Shown here: positions 20,828 through 33,600 of the stretch, piece after piece
Position numbering within the stretch: position 1 is the first letter of the stretch
Layout: each line of letters starts with the position of its first letter
DNA from: Hybos culiciformis
Taxonomy: Eukaryota; Arthropoda; Insecta; Diptera; Hybotidae
Direction of reading: 5' to 3'
DNA: 64,000 nt
NCBI GenBank assembly: GCA_964007475.1
Contig: OZ023273.1
Location: forward strand, 56,253,834 to 56,317,833
Translations under genes and position numbers: made by a program
The notes under the pieces: model-generated
What the model saw: only the letters and a program-made list of their open reading frames with translations
What the model was told of the DNA's origin: nothing
The model's database searches: none

Positions 20828-21672
20828 AGCGCTATTTAAAGGTAGTACAGAGATCGGGTAAAATAGGCTTTTTCATATAAAATTTTTCCGGAGAAAAATG
20901 CTAAGTAAAATATTTTATTTAATTTTTCTTCAGCCATTTACACAGGATGTTTTCGAAGATTAAAATGAAAATTTTTTTTGACTGGGTGTGTAAAAGTAAA
21001 AAAATAAATGGAAAAAAAAATTTTTTAAAATAGAAATATGAAAGATAAAAAAATAAATAAATGAAAATCTGAAAACGAAAAAAAATATTTTTGATTTATT
21101 TTATTTTTTTAATATATAAATTTGAAATTAAAATCAAAATTTAAATAGTTTTATTAAAAAAAATATTTTAATCCTAACTAAAATCTAAATTTTAATCTGG
21201 ACAGTGAAAATTATTTCGGAAATTTTTACGAAAATACATTCAAAAAAAATCTTCATTTTAATCTTCGAAAACATCCTGTGTAAATGGCAGGTAAGTACAC
21301 AATTAAGTACACAGATCTGGGAAAAAATCTGGCATGTAAAAAGTTTTTACAGATATTTCGAATACATAACAGAATTTAAAACTTCTGTTTTGTAGATATT
21401 TCGAAAATAATTTTCCTACAATTTATCTACCTAGGCAGTAAAATCAAAGGAAAAAACAAAAATTCATTTGAGTCAGATCAAAAGCTAAAATTTTAAATTT
21501 TTTTATAAAATGTGGTAAGTAAATAATTTTTTTTTGTCAATTATTTTGAATATTGACAGATTAAACAATTATCACATGATTTTTTTCGAAAATATAATTT
21601 TTGTCCTTTATTTTTGCACCTATTTTTCTATTAAATTTTTACCCGATCTGTGTACTACCTTTAAATAGCGCT
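20828..21672. mobile_element. TIR element nested in hAT, TSD TAA
   Basis: Nearly perfect TIRs of about 32 bp begin AGCGCTATTTAAAGGTAGTA. The element is flanked by TAA on both sides (20,825-20,827 and 21,673-21,675). A 3-bp TWA-type duplication is typical of PIF/Harbinger, but the TIR alone does not prove the family. It is 845 bp long. An internal inverted pair (20,933-20,981 and 21,240-21,288) is bordered by an acceptor-like TTTTTCTTCAG and a donor-like CAGGTAAGT. No transposase is recognised. Confidence 0.85.
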
Positions 21673-21971
21673 TAAAAAAAAATTTTATACTTTTCAATAA
21701 ACCGAAAGTGAATAAACTGAATGGAAAAATAAAAATTTGAAACACAAAGTATCCAATGGGATATCATTGAGTTTTAATCGAATTTTTATTGAAAATGTTT
21801 CTGCAGGTTTGTTAATAAGTTATATTAGAGAGTTTCCAAAAGTGTTCCTCGGGGGACCCCCTTGATCCCAAAATTTAATTTCACTTCGAATTCCAAATAA
21901 ATCACTGAACTCGGAACTCCAACTTATTTTGTTAATGTTGATTAATATGAAAAAAAGTTTTATGTATTTGC

Positions 21972-22251
21972 GAATGAACTTATATATAAGGAAGACTAAA
22001 TTATGTATTTTACTATGAAAGCCAATGAAACTTTTTTATTTTTTTCAAAATACCGTATTTGCCTATTTCAATTGTCAAAAAGGAACAAAAAAAAAGAAAA
22101 ATTCATAAAAACAAAACAAAAATTTTTATGAATTTTTCTTTTTTTTTTGTTCCTTTTTTGACAATTGAAATAGACAAATACGGTACTTTGAAAAAATGAA
22201 AAAGCTTCGCTTCTAATAATAATATACTCTTCCTTATATAAAAGTTCATTG
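21972..22251. mobile_element. Hairpin MITE nested in hAT, TSD GTATTTGC
   Basis: This 280-bp element is almost entirely self-complementary. Its outer ends are GAATGAACTT and AAGTTCATTG. The inner arms carry TACCGTATTTG and CAATTGTCAAAAAGGAAC. A perfect 8-bp duplication GTATTTGC flanks it (21,964-21,971 and 22,252-22,259), which fits hAT-type integration. Confidence 0.88.
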
Positions 22252-22331
22252 GTATTTGCAGACTTGCGATAGCTACTTAGATTTAAATTTTTGTGCATTT
22301 TAATGCTGTATGCCTAAATAATAATAAAAAA

Positions 22332-22640
22332 AAAACAAACTTCTAAAGTTCTTCCGATTCCATTCAAATTTGGTAAATAAAAAGAGGTAACAATTAAACA
22401 CATAAATTTTGTAACAAAAAATTGATTGATCCTACCCAGCGACTTCTTAAGTTCGTCCGATTTTATTCAAATTTAGTAAATAAAATGAGGAAACGATTAA
22501 ACATATAAATTTTGTAACAAAAAATTGATTGATCCTACCCAGCGACTTCTAAAGTTCGTTTGATTTCATTAAAATTTGGTACGTAAAAAAGAATAAATGA
22601 TTACACACAAATTACGTAAGAAAAAATTTAGCCCCCTCTT
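22332..22640. repeat. Tandem array of about 107-bp units, right part
   Basis: About three units carry TTCTAAAGTTC(G/T)TCCGATT, TTCAAATTTGGTAAATAAAA, AACGATTAAACA and TTGATTGATCCTACCCAGCGAC. The period between GCGACTTCT words is about 107 bp. It is the continuation of 20,364-20,623. Confidence 0.85.
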
Positions 22641-22689
22641 ACACTTACAAAAGTAAATCAGTCAGAGTCCGTAGCAAAATAAATATTTG

Positions 22690-24576
22690 CAAGTAAATAA
22701 AGAAGTTAAACTTCTTTCGTGAGCTTATGAGGATGAGGCTCACACATATTTTTTTTTACTTTATAGGATACTTTAAAATTTTAAATTATAAATTTTACTT
22801 TTACGGTATTAATTTGAAAACTTTCATGCATATGAATATAAATCAACCACAAAATATATATATTTTTAGGATACTAAATAACAACTGTAGCTGTAAAACC
22901 AACAAATTTGTACAAGTACAAACCATGTAGGTACTTGATTTTATTTTACTTCCATCAAATATTAAATATTTCATTCTCAATCACAATATGCATTAAAAGT
23001 AAACAAAATTTTTTTTATAAATTTGATCTCAATATGGACCACTTATAACTTGCTGCTGACACTCATAAATTTAGTCATGCTGATTTTAAAATTTAATAAT
23101 TAATTAATTTTATAATCTTTGATTTTGTATTTATGAAAATTTAGTCATAATATCTTCTTTATGTTCTTCATTCCAATAATATTTTATTTGTATACTTTGA
23201 ATATATTTTTAATTTCATATATCCAAACAGAAATATACATTATATATATGTATAGAAAACAAATACAAGAAAACGAAAATAAAAAAATGTTTTTGTCATA
23301 AATTTTATGTTTCTAATTAACATAAATCTTTGTATATCATTTGTGTTTCTAAAAAGAAAAAAATATTTAATTTTATTTATTTTTAAGAAATAAAATTTAT
23401 TGATTTGCATTTATTTGATTATTCAATAATTTTTGTTTAATTTAAACATTGTATTTATTATAATTTATTAATTAAAAATTAACAAAGAAAAAAAAGAAGT
23501 CGAAAGACAAAAAAAAAGAAGAAGAAGAAGACCGCAGCTACATCAGAAAAATAATAAATTTACCATTTATGTTAATCATTATTATTATTAATTTTTTTTT
23601 GGAACCCAAAAAATGAATTTTGTTTTGTTTTCAGTGTTATAATTTTTTTTTTTTGTTTTTATTTGAATGAAAATTATAAATTGGAATTACAATAAAAAAT
23701 ATAATATTATGTATATAACCATTATTATAATAAATTTAATTAAAGTCATATATATACATTTTTTATATTTTATGTATATTTGAATTGTAATGGAAATAAG
23801 ATTGAATTTATTTTAATTTTATGCAAAATAAATAAGAAAATAATTTTTATTTAATTTTTTTTTTGTTTTGTATAAATACAAAATAAAAACAATATTGTCT
23901 CGATAAAAGAATTTACCAGACTGGATGATATCTATTTTAATTAATTCTAGATCTAGAACATACACCCTTGTTTAGTAAACAATGGCAGAAAAAATAAATT
24001 ATTTTTGGCGCGGAAGTTCCTGGTTCAAAAAACTTTATTGAAAAAATTAATAGATTTGAACCTTGAAGTACTTATACATAATATAACTAAATTAGAATAA
24101 AATGTTCAAGAAAATTATTAAAAAAAAAAATTTAATTAGGAGATTCTATATAATTTATAATTGTTATTACATAACTTCGTTTTAAAAAACAATCAAAAAA
24201 TTTGGATTGTATCATTGTTGCTTCAGGTATATTTGAAATCTTGTGGCAATTATCTAATTTTACAAATTTTTAACTCAAGCTTGTTATGATTGAAGCTTTC
24301 CAATGATGAATCACACATAAGCATAACAAACGCAATAACATAAAGTTTTTATATAAAGTAATTTTTAGCAAAAAAAAATATACCCCGACAATTATAATTA
24401 TAACAATTATAAAACAAATATAAAATGAATTTAGAGAGCCGTGTTTCTAGAATAGCCTTTTTTTAACGGGCGATGCTTCAATTTTTCTTTTTGTTTAAAA
24501 AGAATTTAGGAAAATTATACATTTATTTTATAAAAATTCATAAAATTTTGAACTTTTCTTTTGATCCTAATATTTT

Positions 24577-24607
<31 letters not shown>

Positions 24608-27600
24608 TATGAGAAATTTATGTACGAAAATTTTTATCTACAGAAAATAAACATATTTTTGAAAAAATATAGTATATAGATAAGCTGAATCAAAAACGCC
24701 AACTAAATTCAAGAAATTTTTTTTATTTAATTGCGATTTTTTAAATGATACTCTAACACTACAAAAATGTTCTAAAAAATCGGGTTATTGGATACAAATA
24801 AAAAAATATGATTATTCCCTTATTTTAAAACATTTAAATAATAAACTTTCCTAGGGTAATCGCCACTAAACAAATTAAAAAACTATAAAAAATGTTTTAT
24901 TCATGGATGTTAGCTAATATTCACAGCCTTATATCGGAATGTGTGAACTTTTAAAAGTCTATACAACTGGAATCTTATTAATTTAAATCAAGTTCAAAGA
25001 AATGAAAAGTTGTTTATTTTTTCTTCAGATTTTTGATATATTAACTATTATATTAACTATTATATCTACTATATAAACACACACACATTATGAAGTATTA
25101 AAATAAATTATATAAATTAAAAATGTTTATGTTTTATTTTAATTTGAAATTAATATTATGTTAATATTTATAATAAACTTTGAGCTATTATAGAATTAGA
25201 GGGTGCAAAGAAAATTTAATAAACTAATTTTGAATTGCACGTGTTGGAAACTGGTTGTTGGGTACTGTTTATAGGTATTATTATATACGAATTATTTAAG
25301 TATTATAAGTTTATAGTTTATACAAAATAATTAATTATTTATAGTTTCAATGAAACGACAAATTATCTAAAATAATAAACAATCTTTATAACCACCAATG
25401 GTGATAAAAATTTTAAATTTTTGTTTAACTATATTTTTTTTTTTCGCATAGAAAAGAATCTGAATTTATACTCAGAATTCACATGGGGAAAAATTTTTTT
25501 TTTAATTATATTGTCAACGGTAGTAATTCAATTCTTAAACTTTTATTACCCAGTCTAACATTTTATATCACCATAATAGCCGCCCATTTTTTACTGCTTA
25601 TAAAAAATCAATCTAATTAAAAAATATTACAAACATAATACAAAAAAAAAATAACTAAAACTATATGGTGCAAACATAAATATTTTTATGTGCAAAAAAT
25701 GAAAAAAAAAATTTTTTTTTTGGTTCTTGTTTAGATAATTAATTTATTAGATTGGATTTAATTATTTGAATTATTAAATTTTAGATAGTTAAACAAATAA
25801 GGCTAATATGGATGATATATTAAGATTTAACTTCTTATTTACTTCGCAACTTTAATGTGGACCTTGAAATTTAAACATCTTCAATTTCAAGAAAAGCAGC
25901 TAAGCGCCAAATATTCGTCGTTTACAGTTTACAATGTTCACATCATAGCGGAAAATTATGTTTGTATATCTCCTACTAGGAAATCATTGACTTTCAGCCT
26001 TTGAGAATTCCATTAGGGACAAATTCATTTGGTAGCATTTAGGAAATAGGTAAAGTACTTAAGTATTTCTTTTACCGATGAAAATGTATATGGAGTTGTC
26101 ATCAACAAAAAATGTATTCGGAATTCTTTGAAAAAATAACGAATAAAAGAAATTTTTCGATGACATTGGATATAAATGTGGAAGCGTTCCATTTTGATAT
26201 ATTCCACCTGCTCCTTTTACCAAAATATGAAAATTTTGAAATAAGAAAGCCGTCATAAACTTAGTCTCAAGGACGTCATTAATTTTTCATGCTTTCAGTT
26301 CCTATTGGGATAGTTTGATAACCGAAATTTCATTCGTGTTATAATTCATGAGAATTAATAAAATATTTAATAAATATCCAAATATTTTAATGTTAAATAA
26401 AATAAATTAAATAATTTACTTAAAATTTATTCATGCAAAGCATTTAAAGGACAAAATTGATTGGTTTTTTAAATATGTTTTTTTTTTTTATTACAAAGAC
26501 AGCATGTTTCCTTAATTTTTGGTGAGAATTAAAATTAAATTATCGATATATTTAAGATTTAAAATAAAAAATTTAAGATTTCTTATCATTTCGAAGGGTA
26601 AATAATATGGTTATTATTTTTAATACCCAATGATTTTTTTTAATGATTGAGTTCGTTTTTTTTTTTGCTTTGTTTTTGTTTTGTTATATTTAGTAGTTAT
26701 ACATAAAATGAAATAACATACCTACATAAGCTAAACTTTTAATGATCAATAATTTCAGATAATTTAAGGTTTTAATAACATAATCGAAAATTTAATAAGA
26801 AAAAAAATCACCAACCGCCAATAAACCTAATAATTGTTAATTTGAACTTTTGGGTAAATTAAAAATTTCATCATTGAAATTTATCTTTCAATTTTATGAA
26901 TTTTGTATTTAATTTTTTTTTTTTTTTTTAAATAACTTGCAATATTATGATGTGTAAATTAATTTTTTATAAATTTATGCTTTCTTCGCAAAAATAAGAA
27001 CACAGAGAAATCATATAAATGTATGCATTGAAGTAACATAACAAATAAAGATTTATTGAGAGCTATTCGCTTATCCGTCAGTATTTTTTGATTTTTTTTT
27101 ATATGAACTGACTTAAACATTAAGTTTATAATCAGAGCTGACTCAAAAAAATTTTTCACTTGTCGAGCTCTAGACAAAAATAAAATAAAGAAAAATTAAC
27201 TGAATTCAGAAACTGTTATCTTTTTTGTAAAATTAAAGTGAACCCATTTTAATGAAATCAAGCAAAAAAAATATTTATTTTTCTAAATATTTTTTTTAAT
27301 AAAAATTAATTATTATTATTTTAAATTTTCATTTTTATACAAATTGATAGAAAAGTTGCTTCCTGCTATATGCTAATATTAAATCTCAGTGCATTATTGC
27401 GAATTAATTCATCATTAATGATTACTTTATGATAGTTACCACCAATTGTATAAAGTTGCACCTTACTGAGTATATATTTTCCTGAAGAAAAGTCAGAAGG
27501 ATCTATCAAGTATTTGAGTGCCTTGAAAACAAATACATATATATAAAAATTATGATTTTAGGATTATGTAGATCTAAACGTTTTGAAAGAATAGTATACA

Positions 27601-30600
27601 TACTATATCAATTACACAATATATAATCAAAATATTATAATTTTGAATTTTTTCTGTGTAAAAACAATAAAATTTTCATATATGTAATTTATGTTCTTGG
27701 AACTTTTTGGTGAAATAAAGCTCAATTCAAATTGCACATAATGTTTATAATGAAGTGTATTAAGATCACGATTGATTTTTGGACTTTAAAGAAATAACAA
27801 TAAAAAACTAAATTTAAAATAAAAACCTCTGAAGGTTTTGCAAGTCATAAATCAAATAAAAAGACGTTATGAGATTTTATGCAGGAAAATTACATTTTTA
27901 TAATGAAAATTGTATATAAATAATATTATAATGAAAAATCTGAAATATTTTCTTTATTTTTGTTATATAAGTAATGCGAATAATTTATGTGTCAATAATA
28001 TATATTTTGAATAAATTACATGCGACAATGCAAGTTTTTAATAAACGGTTGATGTTGAACTATCAATAAGCATATAAAAGATTTTAAATGGAGAACAAAA
28101 AGAAAATCATAGTGTCAGTACACCCCAAGACCTGGCTATTAAACTGAGATCTGATTGATGCTTCATCATGTAAATTTAAAACACATATTTAAAAAAATTA
28201 ATACTGAGTTCAATATACTACTGTTGGCGCTATTTTTTAAACAGTTCAGTTCATTGTATCAAAATTCAAAATATCCTCATAACTTATCTTCATAAGTTTA
28301 TTAGTAAGAAAGTTATTTAAACTTGATTTAAACTGAAGAACACTTGAGAAACGATCACTTGTTTTTAGCTCTAATTATAAATTATTTATGTGGTTGTTAA
28401 CTATACTTGATTCGTTTTCAATAATTCAGTCATAACTTTACTCATAAATTGTCGAAGTATCAATTTTATTTTATCGGTATACTATTTTAAAACTCCTCCG
28501 TGTCAAAATGTTTTTGTAAGATATTTATTTAACCTGAAAATAAGTTAATTTCCAAAATTTCAGTGTATTATATTACGTAAGTTACTTTTTTTTTATTAAT
28601 TTATGTCAACAAGATTAGAATATTTTTAGAATAAGGAAAATTGATCACTTGTTTTTAACAACAATTTCTCCTAAAGTATGTCATAATTCATGATTATAAC
28701 ACTTATTTAACTCCAATAATATAATTTGACTGAAAAAATAAAATAAAAGGTATTTACTGATTTATTGAATTTATAAAAAAAAAAAAAAATTAAATGCAAA
28801 TTATTTTATTTCAACTTGTTTTTTTATTTTTTTAAAAAAGCTTTTAATATATCACTTAAAATTAAATGATGGAAAATTATTAATTTTATCTCTATTTTTA
28901 CCTGTATATACAATATTGACGTTCACGTCTAAAATTTTTTGTTAAGAAATCATTTTAGAACTTCGTTCATAGCTAAAATGTTTATCAATATCTTAAAACT
29001 TGATTTTTGTTGGTTTACATATAGGTAAGTTACAAGAAAATTAGATTTTTCGATTCACCAAAGTAGAACAACCTATTTTGTTTTTAAAAACTTTAAGATT
29101 CGATTTTTTTTTCAATAATAATTATGTATACATAATATGCATATGTGGTTATATGCATTGAATGATCCACAAATTATAAACTCTGATTACCTTCGATTAG
29201 TATTACAGATGCAAAATATACAATTTAGATTATTGTATCTATATGCATATAATGTTGATAACAAATTTTAGTGATATCCGCAATATTTAGATAGCTATTG
29301 AACTTAAAAACATTAAAATAAATTTATGCCTACACAATGAAGAATCAGTGTTGCCAAGACTTCTAAATAGCACAGTTTTGTTAATGGAAGATTAAGATTG
29401 TCGTCAGCCTTCTTACTTCAGAATTGGAATTGATTTACATCGTGCTTCGTCTTTAATTAAGTGTTTGTATTGTGTTGTTGATTATAAAATCTATTTCTAC
29501 AATTCTATGATAATATTTTTTTGTTTGTATATGGCACAAAAAATAATTTCATACCCACAGTAAGCTACAGTTTTTCGAAGTCTATTGTAATAATACGAAA
29601 ATTCAACTTCTGATTTTAAAAAAGTTAATTAATTAAAAATTTGTTACAAACAAAAAAAATATAAGAAATTTTTTTCTCATTTCGATGGTGTATCACAAAA
29701 TATTTAAATTGTTTGCCCTTGTGAATATTTTCAAAATACATGTGTACAACATATACATAATGAGTATAATTATTAATGTATAATGCATGTTAGTTATGTT
29801 ATTTTCGATTTGATTTATAATAATAGAATAAAATGCAACATAGTATTTTTCAAAACAAAATAATGAAAATAAATATATGTTTTTAAATATAGAGAAAGGA
29901 ATAAGAGTTGATGATTGATAAAAAAAAACTATACTTAATTTGGTAACACTTATCAGAGCTTCACTTAATGTGCAATAATAGATAAATTCTCTCGCATTTT
30001 TCATTAAAACCAGTATCTTTCCTTTCAAATTTTAGAAACAAAAAAAAAATACATATTATTTTCCAGTTGTCTTGTGCAATGTTTTAAACATTCAATAATT
30101 GAAAGTTGAAGATGAATACTAATTTTTATAGATGTTTGTTTTTCTTTTACGTTTTATATGTGTATATATGTATATTGTGCATTTAAAAGCTTTTAGAAAA
30201 TATCTTAGAATAGTTTACTTGTTAATTTTCTATAAATGTGTATTTTATTATTTTTTCTTTGTTTTAAAATTAACTAGTTGTTTCTTTTCCTATTTCACTT
30301 TTATTTTATTTTCATAGTATTTTTTTCACAAAATGATAAATTTGTTGTTTCCAAAAACTTTTGAAATTAACATAATATAATAAATGTTGCAAGATTAACT
30401 GAATAAAATCTTATCCATGATAATAATAATTAAGGTTGCATGATTTTAACTTATGAATTATACGTTATTTATTAACGATCACATGGAAATGGATCCTATA
30501 ATTCTTATATACGTGTGGTACTGCAGCTTTGATAAGAATTAATCACCTTCTTAACTTGTTTTTTTTTTACATACATATAAATATTTATTATTATTATAAT

Positions 30601-33600
30601 ATTATAAATAAATATATTTTTATAAAAATAGATTTTTTTTTTATGTAAAAAAATACTGGGCAAACGCCTTTTTGTAACAAAAAAATCTCTTTAAAGATAT
30701 ACATATGCATACCTGTTAAAGTATCTATTTTCATGTAGACGAAAGTACAAGAAATAACATACAATATTAGGGTGAACTGAAAACAAAACAATTTTTGAAA
30801 CCTCTGTTAGTTAAAATTCAAAATATTATTTACTGGGATGGTTGAATATTCAAAGAAACATTATGCAGGACTGGAGCATTACGTCTTTGGGAGAGAAGGT
30901 TAATAATAAAAGCACTATCAGTATGTTTTGGAGTTTTCGTTCAAAGACACTAAATCTTCTCACTTATAAATACAGATTAACTATCTCTGTGTACTTCAAC
31001 CTGCCATTCGTTTAATGTTAAATAAATAATATAAAAAATAAATAACAGAGAGAAAATCGGGTTTATTCTATATCGTTTTGATGACTTCCTCATAATTATT
31101 CAATTTCAGGACGGAAGATGAATTAAAATGAGATTCGAAGATATGAGAATCGAGATATACTCCTTTTAGAAAGAGCAAAAGTTTACATGTCGATTTTGTC
31201 GATTTTGTTGAAAGTCACAGAAACCACAGCCTAGTACACATCGATTCTATATGCTTTTTGTAACATTCAGCCGTTAAAATTTATAATTTCTCAGTACATA
31301 CTATAAAATAATAGTATTTTTTTTTATTACTTCGATAATGTATATTAAAAAGAAAAAATTGTTTTTTTTTTTTTTAAATTTAAATGTGTCTGTATCTCTG
31401 GCGAGTGCTTATTTATATTTTCACATTAAAAGTTATCTCATTGTATATGTTTTTTTTTTTTGTACTCGCAAGCATATGTTTTCTGTTGAAGAAAAAAAAC
31501 AAAATGTATTTTATATTATATTATATTTATTTTTTTTAATATAAAAAAAAAAAAAACATTTTAATGATTTCTTATGGCCAATTTACTATCGCAAATCTTT
31601 GGTCTGCAGTGCACCATAGACCGCGATACAGAATGCTTGCTCTCTGACTCTGTGTGTCAAATTATTTGATATCAATTTTTTTTTTTTTCTTAAATTATTG
31701 GTACTATGTGTACACAATGTTGATAAATTATTGTTGTTAAACCTTTTTTTTTTTTTTTAAGAAATATTTTTCTAATCACGAAAATTGTTTTGAAATAATT
31801 TTTGGTTACAAAAATGTGAAATATTTTTGTGAGAAAAATTTAAAAAAAAAAAAATTATTTTCTATACAGCAGGAAAATATACTCATAAGAAAATTATTTA
31901 ATTTAAAAAAAAAAAAAATTATTTTATTTTTAATTTAAAATTGAGAAAATTATCATTATTATTTTATTTTATTATTTTTTTTTTTAAATTTTTGGAAAAG
32001 TATAATTTTTCTGAGTGTAAAAAATTAAGTTAAAAAGAAAGTATATTTTGAAAAAAAAATCTTTATTGAAAAATTGTTGAAAAAAAAAAACCAAATAAAA
32101 ATCAGCTGATTGATAGTGGAAAAAAAAAATTAGACAATATAATATATAAATTTGAATATATAGATCAGAGAGAAAAGTCGAACATTTTTTTTTTGTTAAA
32201 TCTAATCACAAGGATTTAATTAAAAAATAAAAAAAAATATATAAATATATATATTTATTAACATAAAAACAATTAAAACGGTCGTGTTTTTTGAACGCGG
32301 AAATAAAAAAAAAGATTTCATAGCGAGCATTGATTTAAATTGTCAACATAAAAATAAACAATTTTATTATTATTGCGTTATACATAAAAAAAAAACATTA
32401 AAAAGGACTCTGAGTTTCCAAAAATTTATTATCATTTTTTATATTTCGATATAATTAATTTATAAATTTTACCAGGCATAAAGAAAAATAAATGTGATGT
32501 GGCGCGAATGGTAATTTAAGTGAATTTTTAAATTTATTATAATGAGGCCACTAACTTAAAGTGATTTAAATATTTTTTTTTTTTGTTTTTTTTTTTTTGT
32601 TTAAAGACTTTTAATACAAAAAAATTGTTTAAATTTAAAACAAAAAAAAAAAATCAAACTATATATAAAGAATTCTGGAAATTATTTCGTAGAAACTTTG
32701 TTGAGAAAATCTATATTTGTTTGTATATAGAAACGATAATTTCGTTTAATGTCTGGTTCCAAGAAGTTGTATCAAAATTTTCTTCTTTTTTTGTTTGTAT
32801 CTATTTTCTATTTTCGTTCACCTTTTTTTAATAATCCCTTTTTTTTATGGAACAATATTATTGCAAAAAAAAGGTGAAAAATAATAGGATTATTATTAAA
32901 TTTTTCTTTCATAGGGAAAATTAAGTTGTTGTTTCGAAGTTTTATTTTTTTTTTTTTATTACCTTCTGAATACTGATTTTTCTCGAAAGAAGAAATAAAC
33001 CTTTTTTTTTTTTTAATTCTTGAAAATTTATAAATAAATATCAAGTCTACAAAGAAATTCTTGCTTCTGAGAATAGTAAAAAAATAGTTCATTATATTTT
33101 TTCTTCCAAAAAATATATAATAGGTAATAAATATTAATTTCAAACGTTTAAATTTTTTATAATTTTCAATCGTTTCTTTGAACTTTAAATATCTACAAAA
33201 AAAAAACAAAAAAACAAAAAACATATAAAATACCAAACCATAATAAACTTGACCTTTAAGTTTTATAACACTATGTCTATAACAATATTAATTTTTATAT
33301 TTATATCACTGATAATAAGATCAAGGTCATATTGCTAATTTAGAATAATCTTTTAGTATAAATAAAAATATATAAATATAATTTTACACAGATTTTCATT
33401 ATCCCTCATAATGATAAATAATTCAGAAGTCAATCTACTAAACCATTGTCTTATTTTGTAATTAGAAAATTAAAAAAATTAAATACAACATAAAATGTGA
33501 AATAATGTTGCAATTATTAAATAATAGATCTTGCTTGACTTATGTATTGACCTGCAAATACAAATTCTTGTTTTTCTTCGGTGATTAATTAAGAAGCTTT

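Larger units (their letters stand above)
20624..22331 (-). mobile_element. hAT element, second copy, broken by two nested insertions
   Basis: In reverse orientation it has the same end (TAGGGAATGCA), the same CCGGAATTCCGG subterminal words and the same GGGATCAAGGGGG and CGCAAGTCTGCAAATAC interior words as the element at 4939-5856. Transposase-like residues survive on the minus strand at about 21,750-21,800 (LND, LDTLCF), much decayed. Two other elements sit inside it (20,828-21,672 and 21,972-22,251). The other terminus is eroded: the junction near 22,331 lacks the TIR and a clean TSD. Confidence 0.8.

Noticed and set aside
20364..22640. CRISPR array
   Set aside because: The repeat units are adjacent, about 107 bp long and diverged, with no spacers of constant length; this is a satellite-like array in a eukaryotic genome.
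26025..26256. Two overlapping minus-strand frames (for example HILVKGAGGIYQNG) in slightly GC-richer DNA
   Set aside because: They look a little protein-like, but I recognise no family and there is no start, splice or repeat context. Not enough to call a gene or pseudogene.
29693..30028. 111-codon open frame on the minus strand
   Set aside because: There is no recognisable motif or domain, the composition is that of random AT-rich DNA, and no supporting splice or promoter context was seen.
32808..33236. 142-codon open frame on the minus strand, the longest in the window
   Set aside because: It is dominated by K, F, I and N from poly-A/poly-T runs; no family resemblance.
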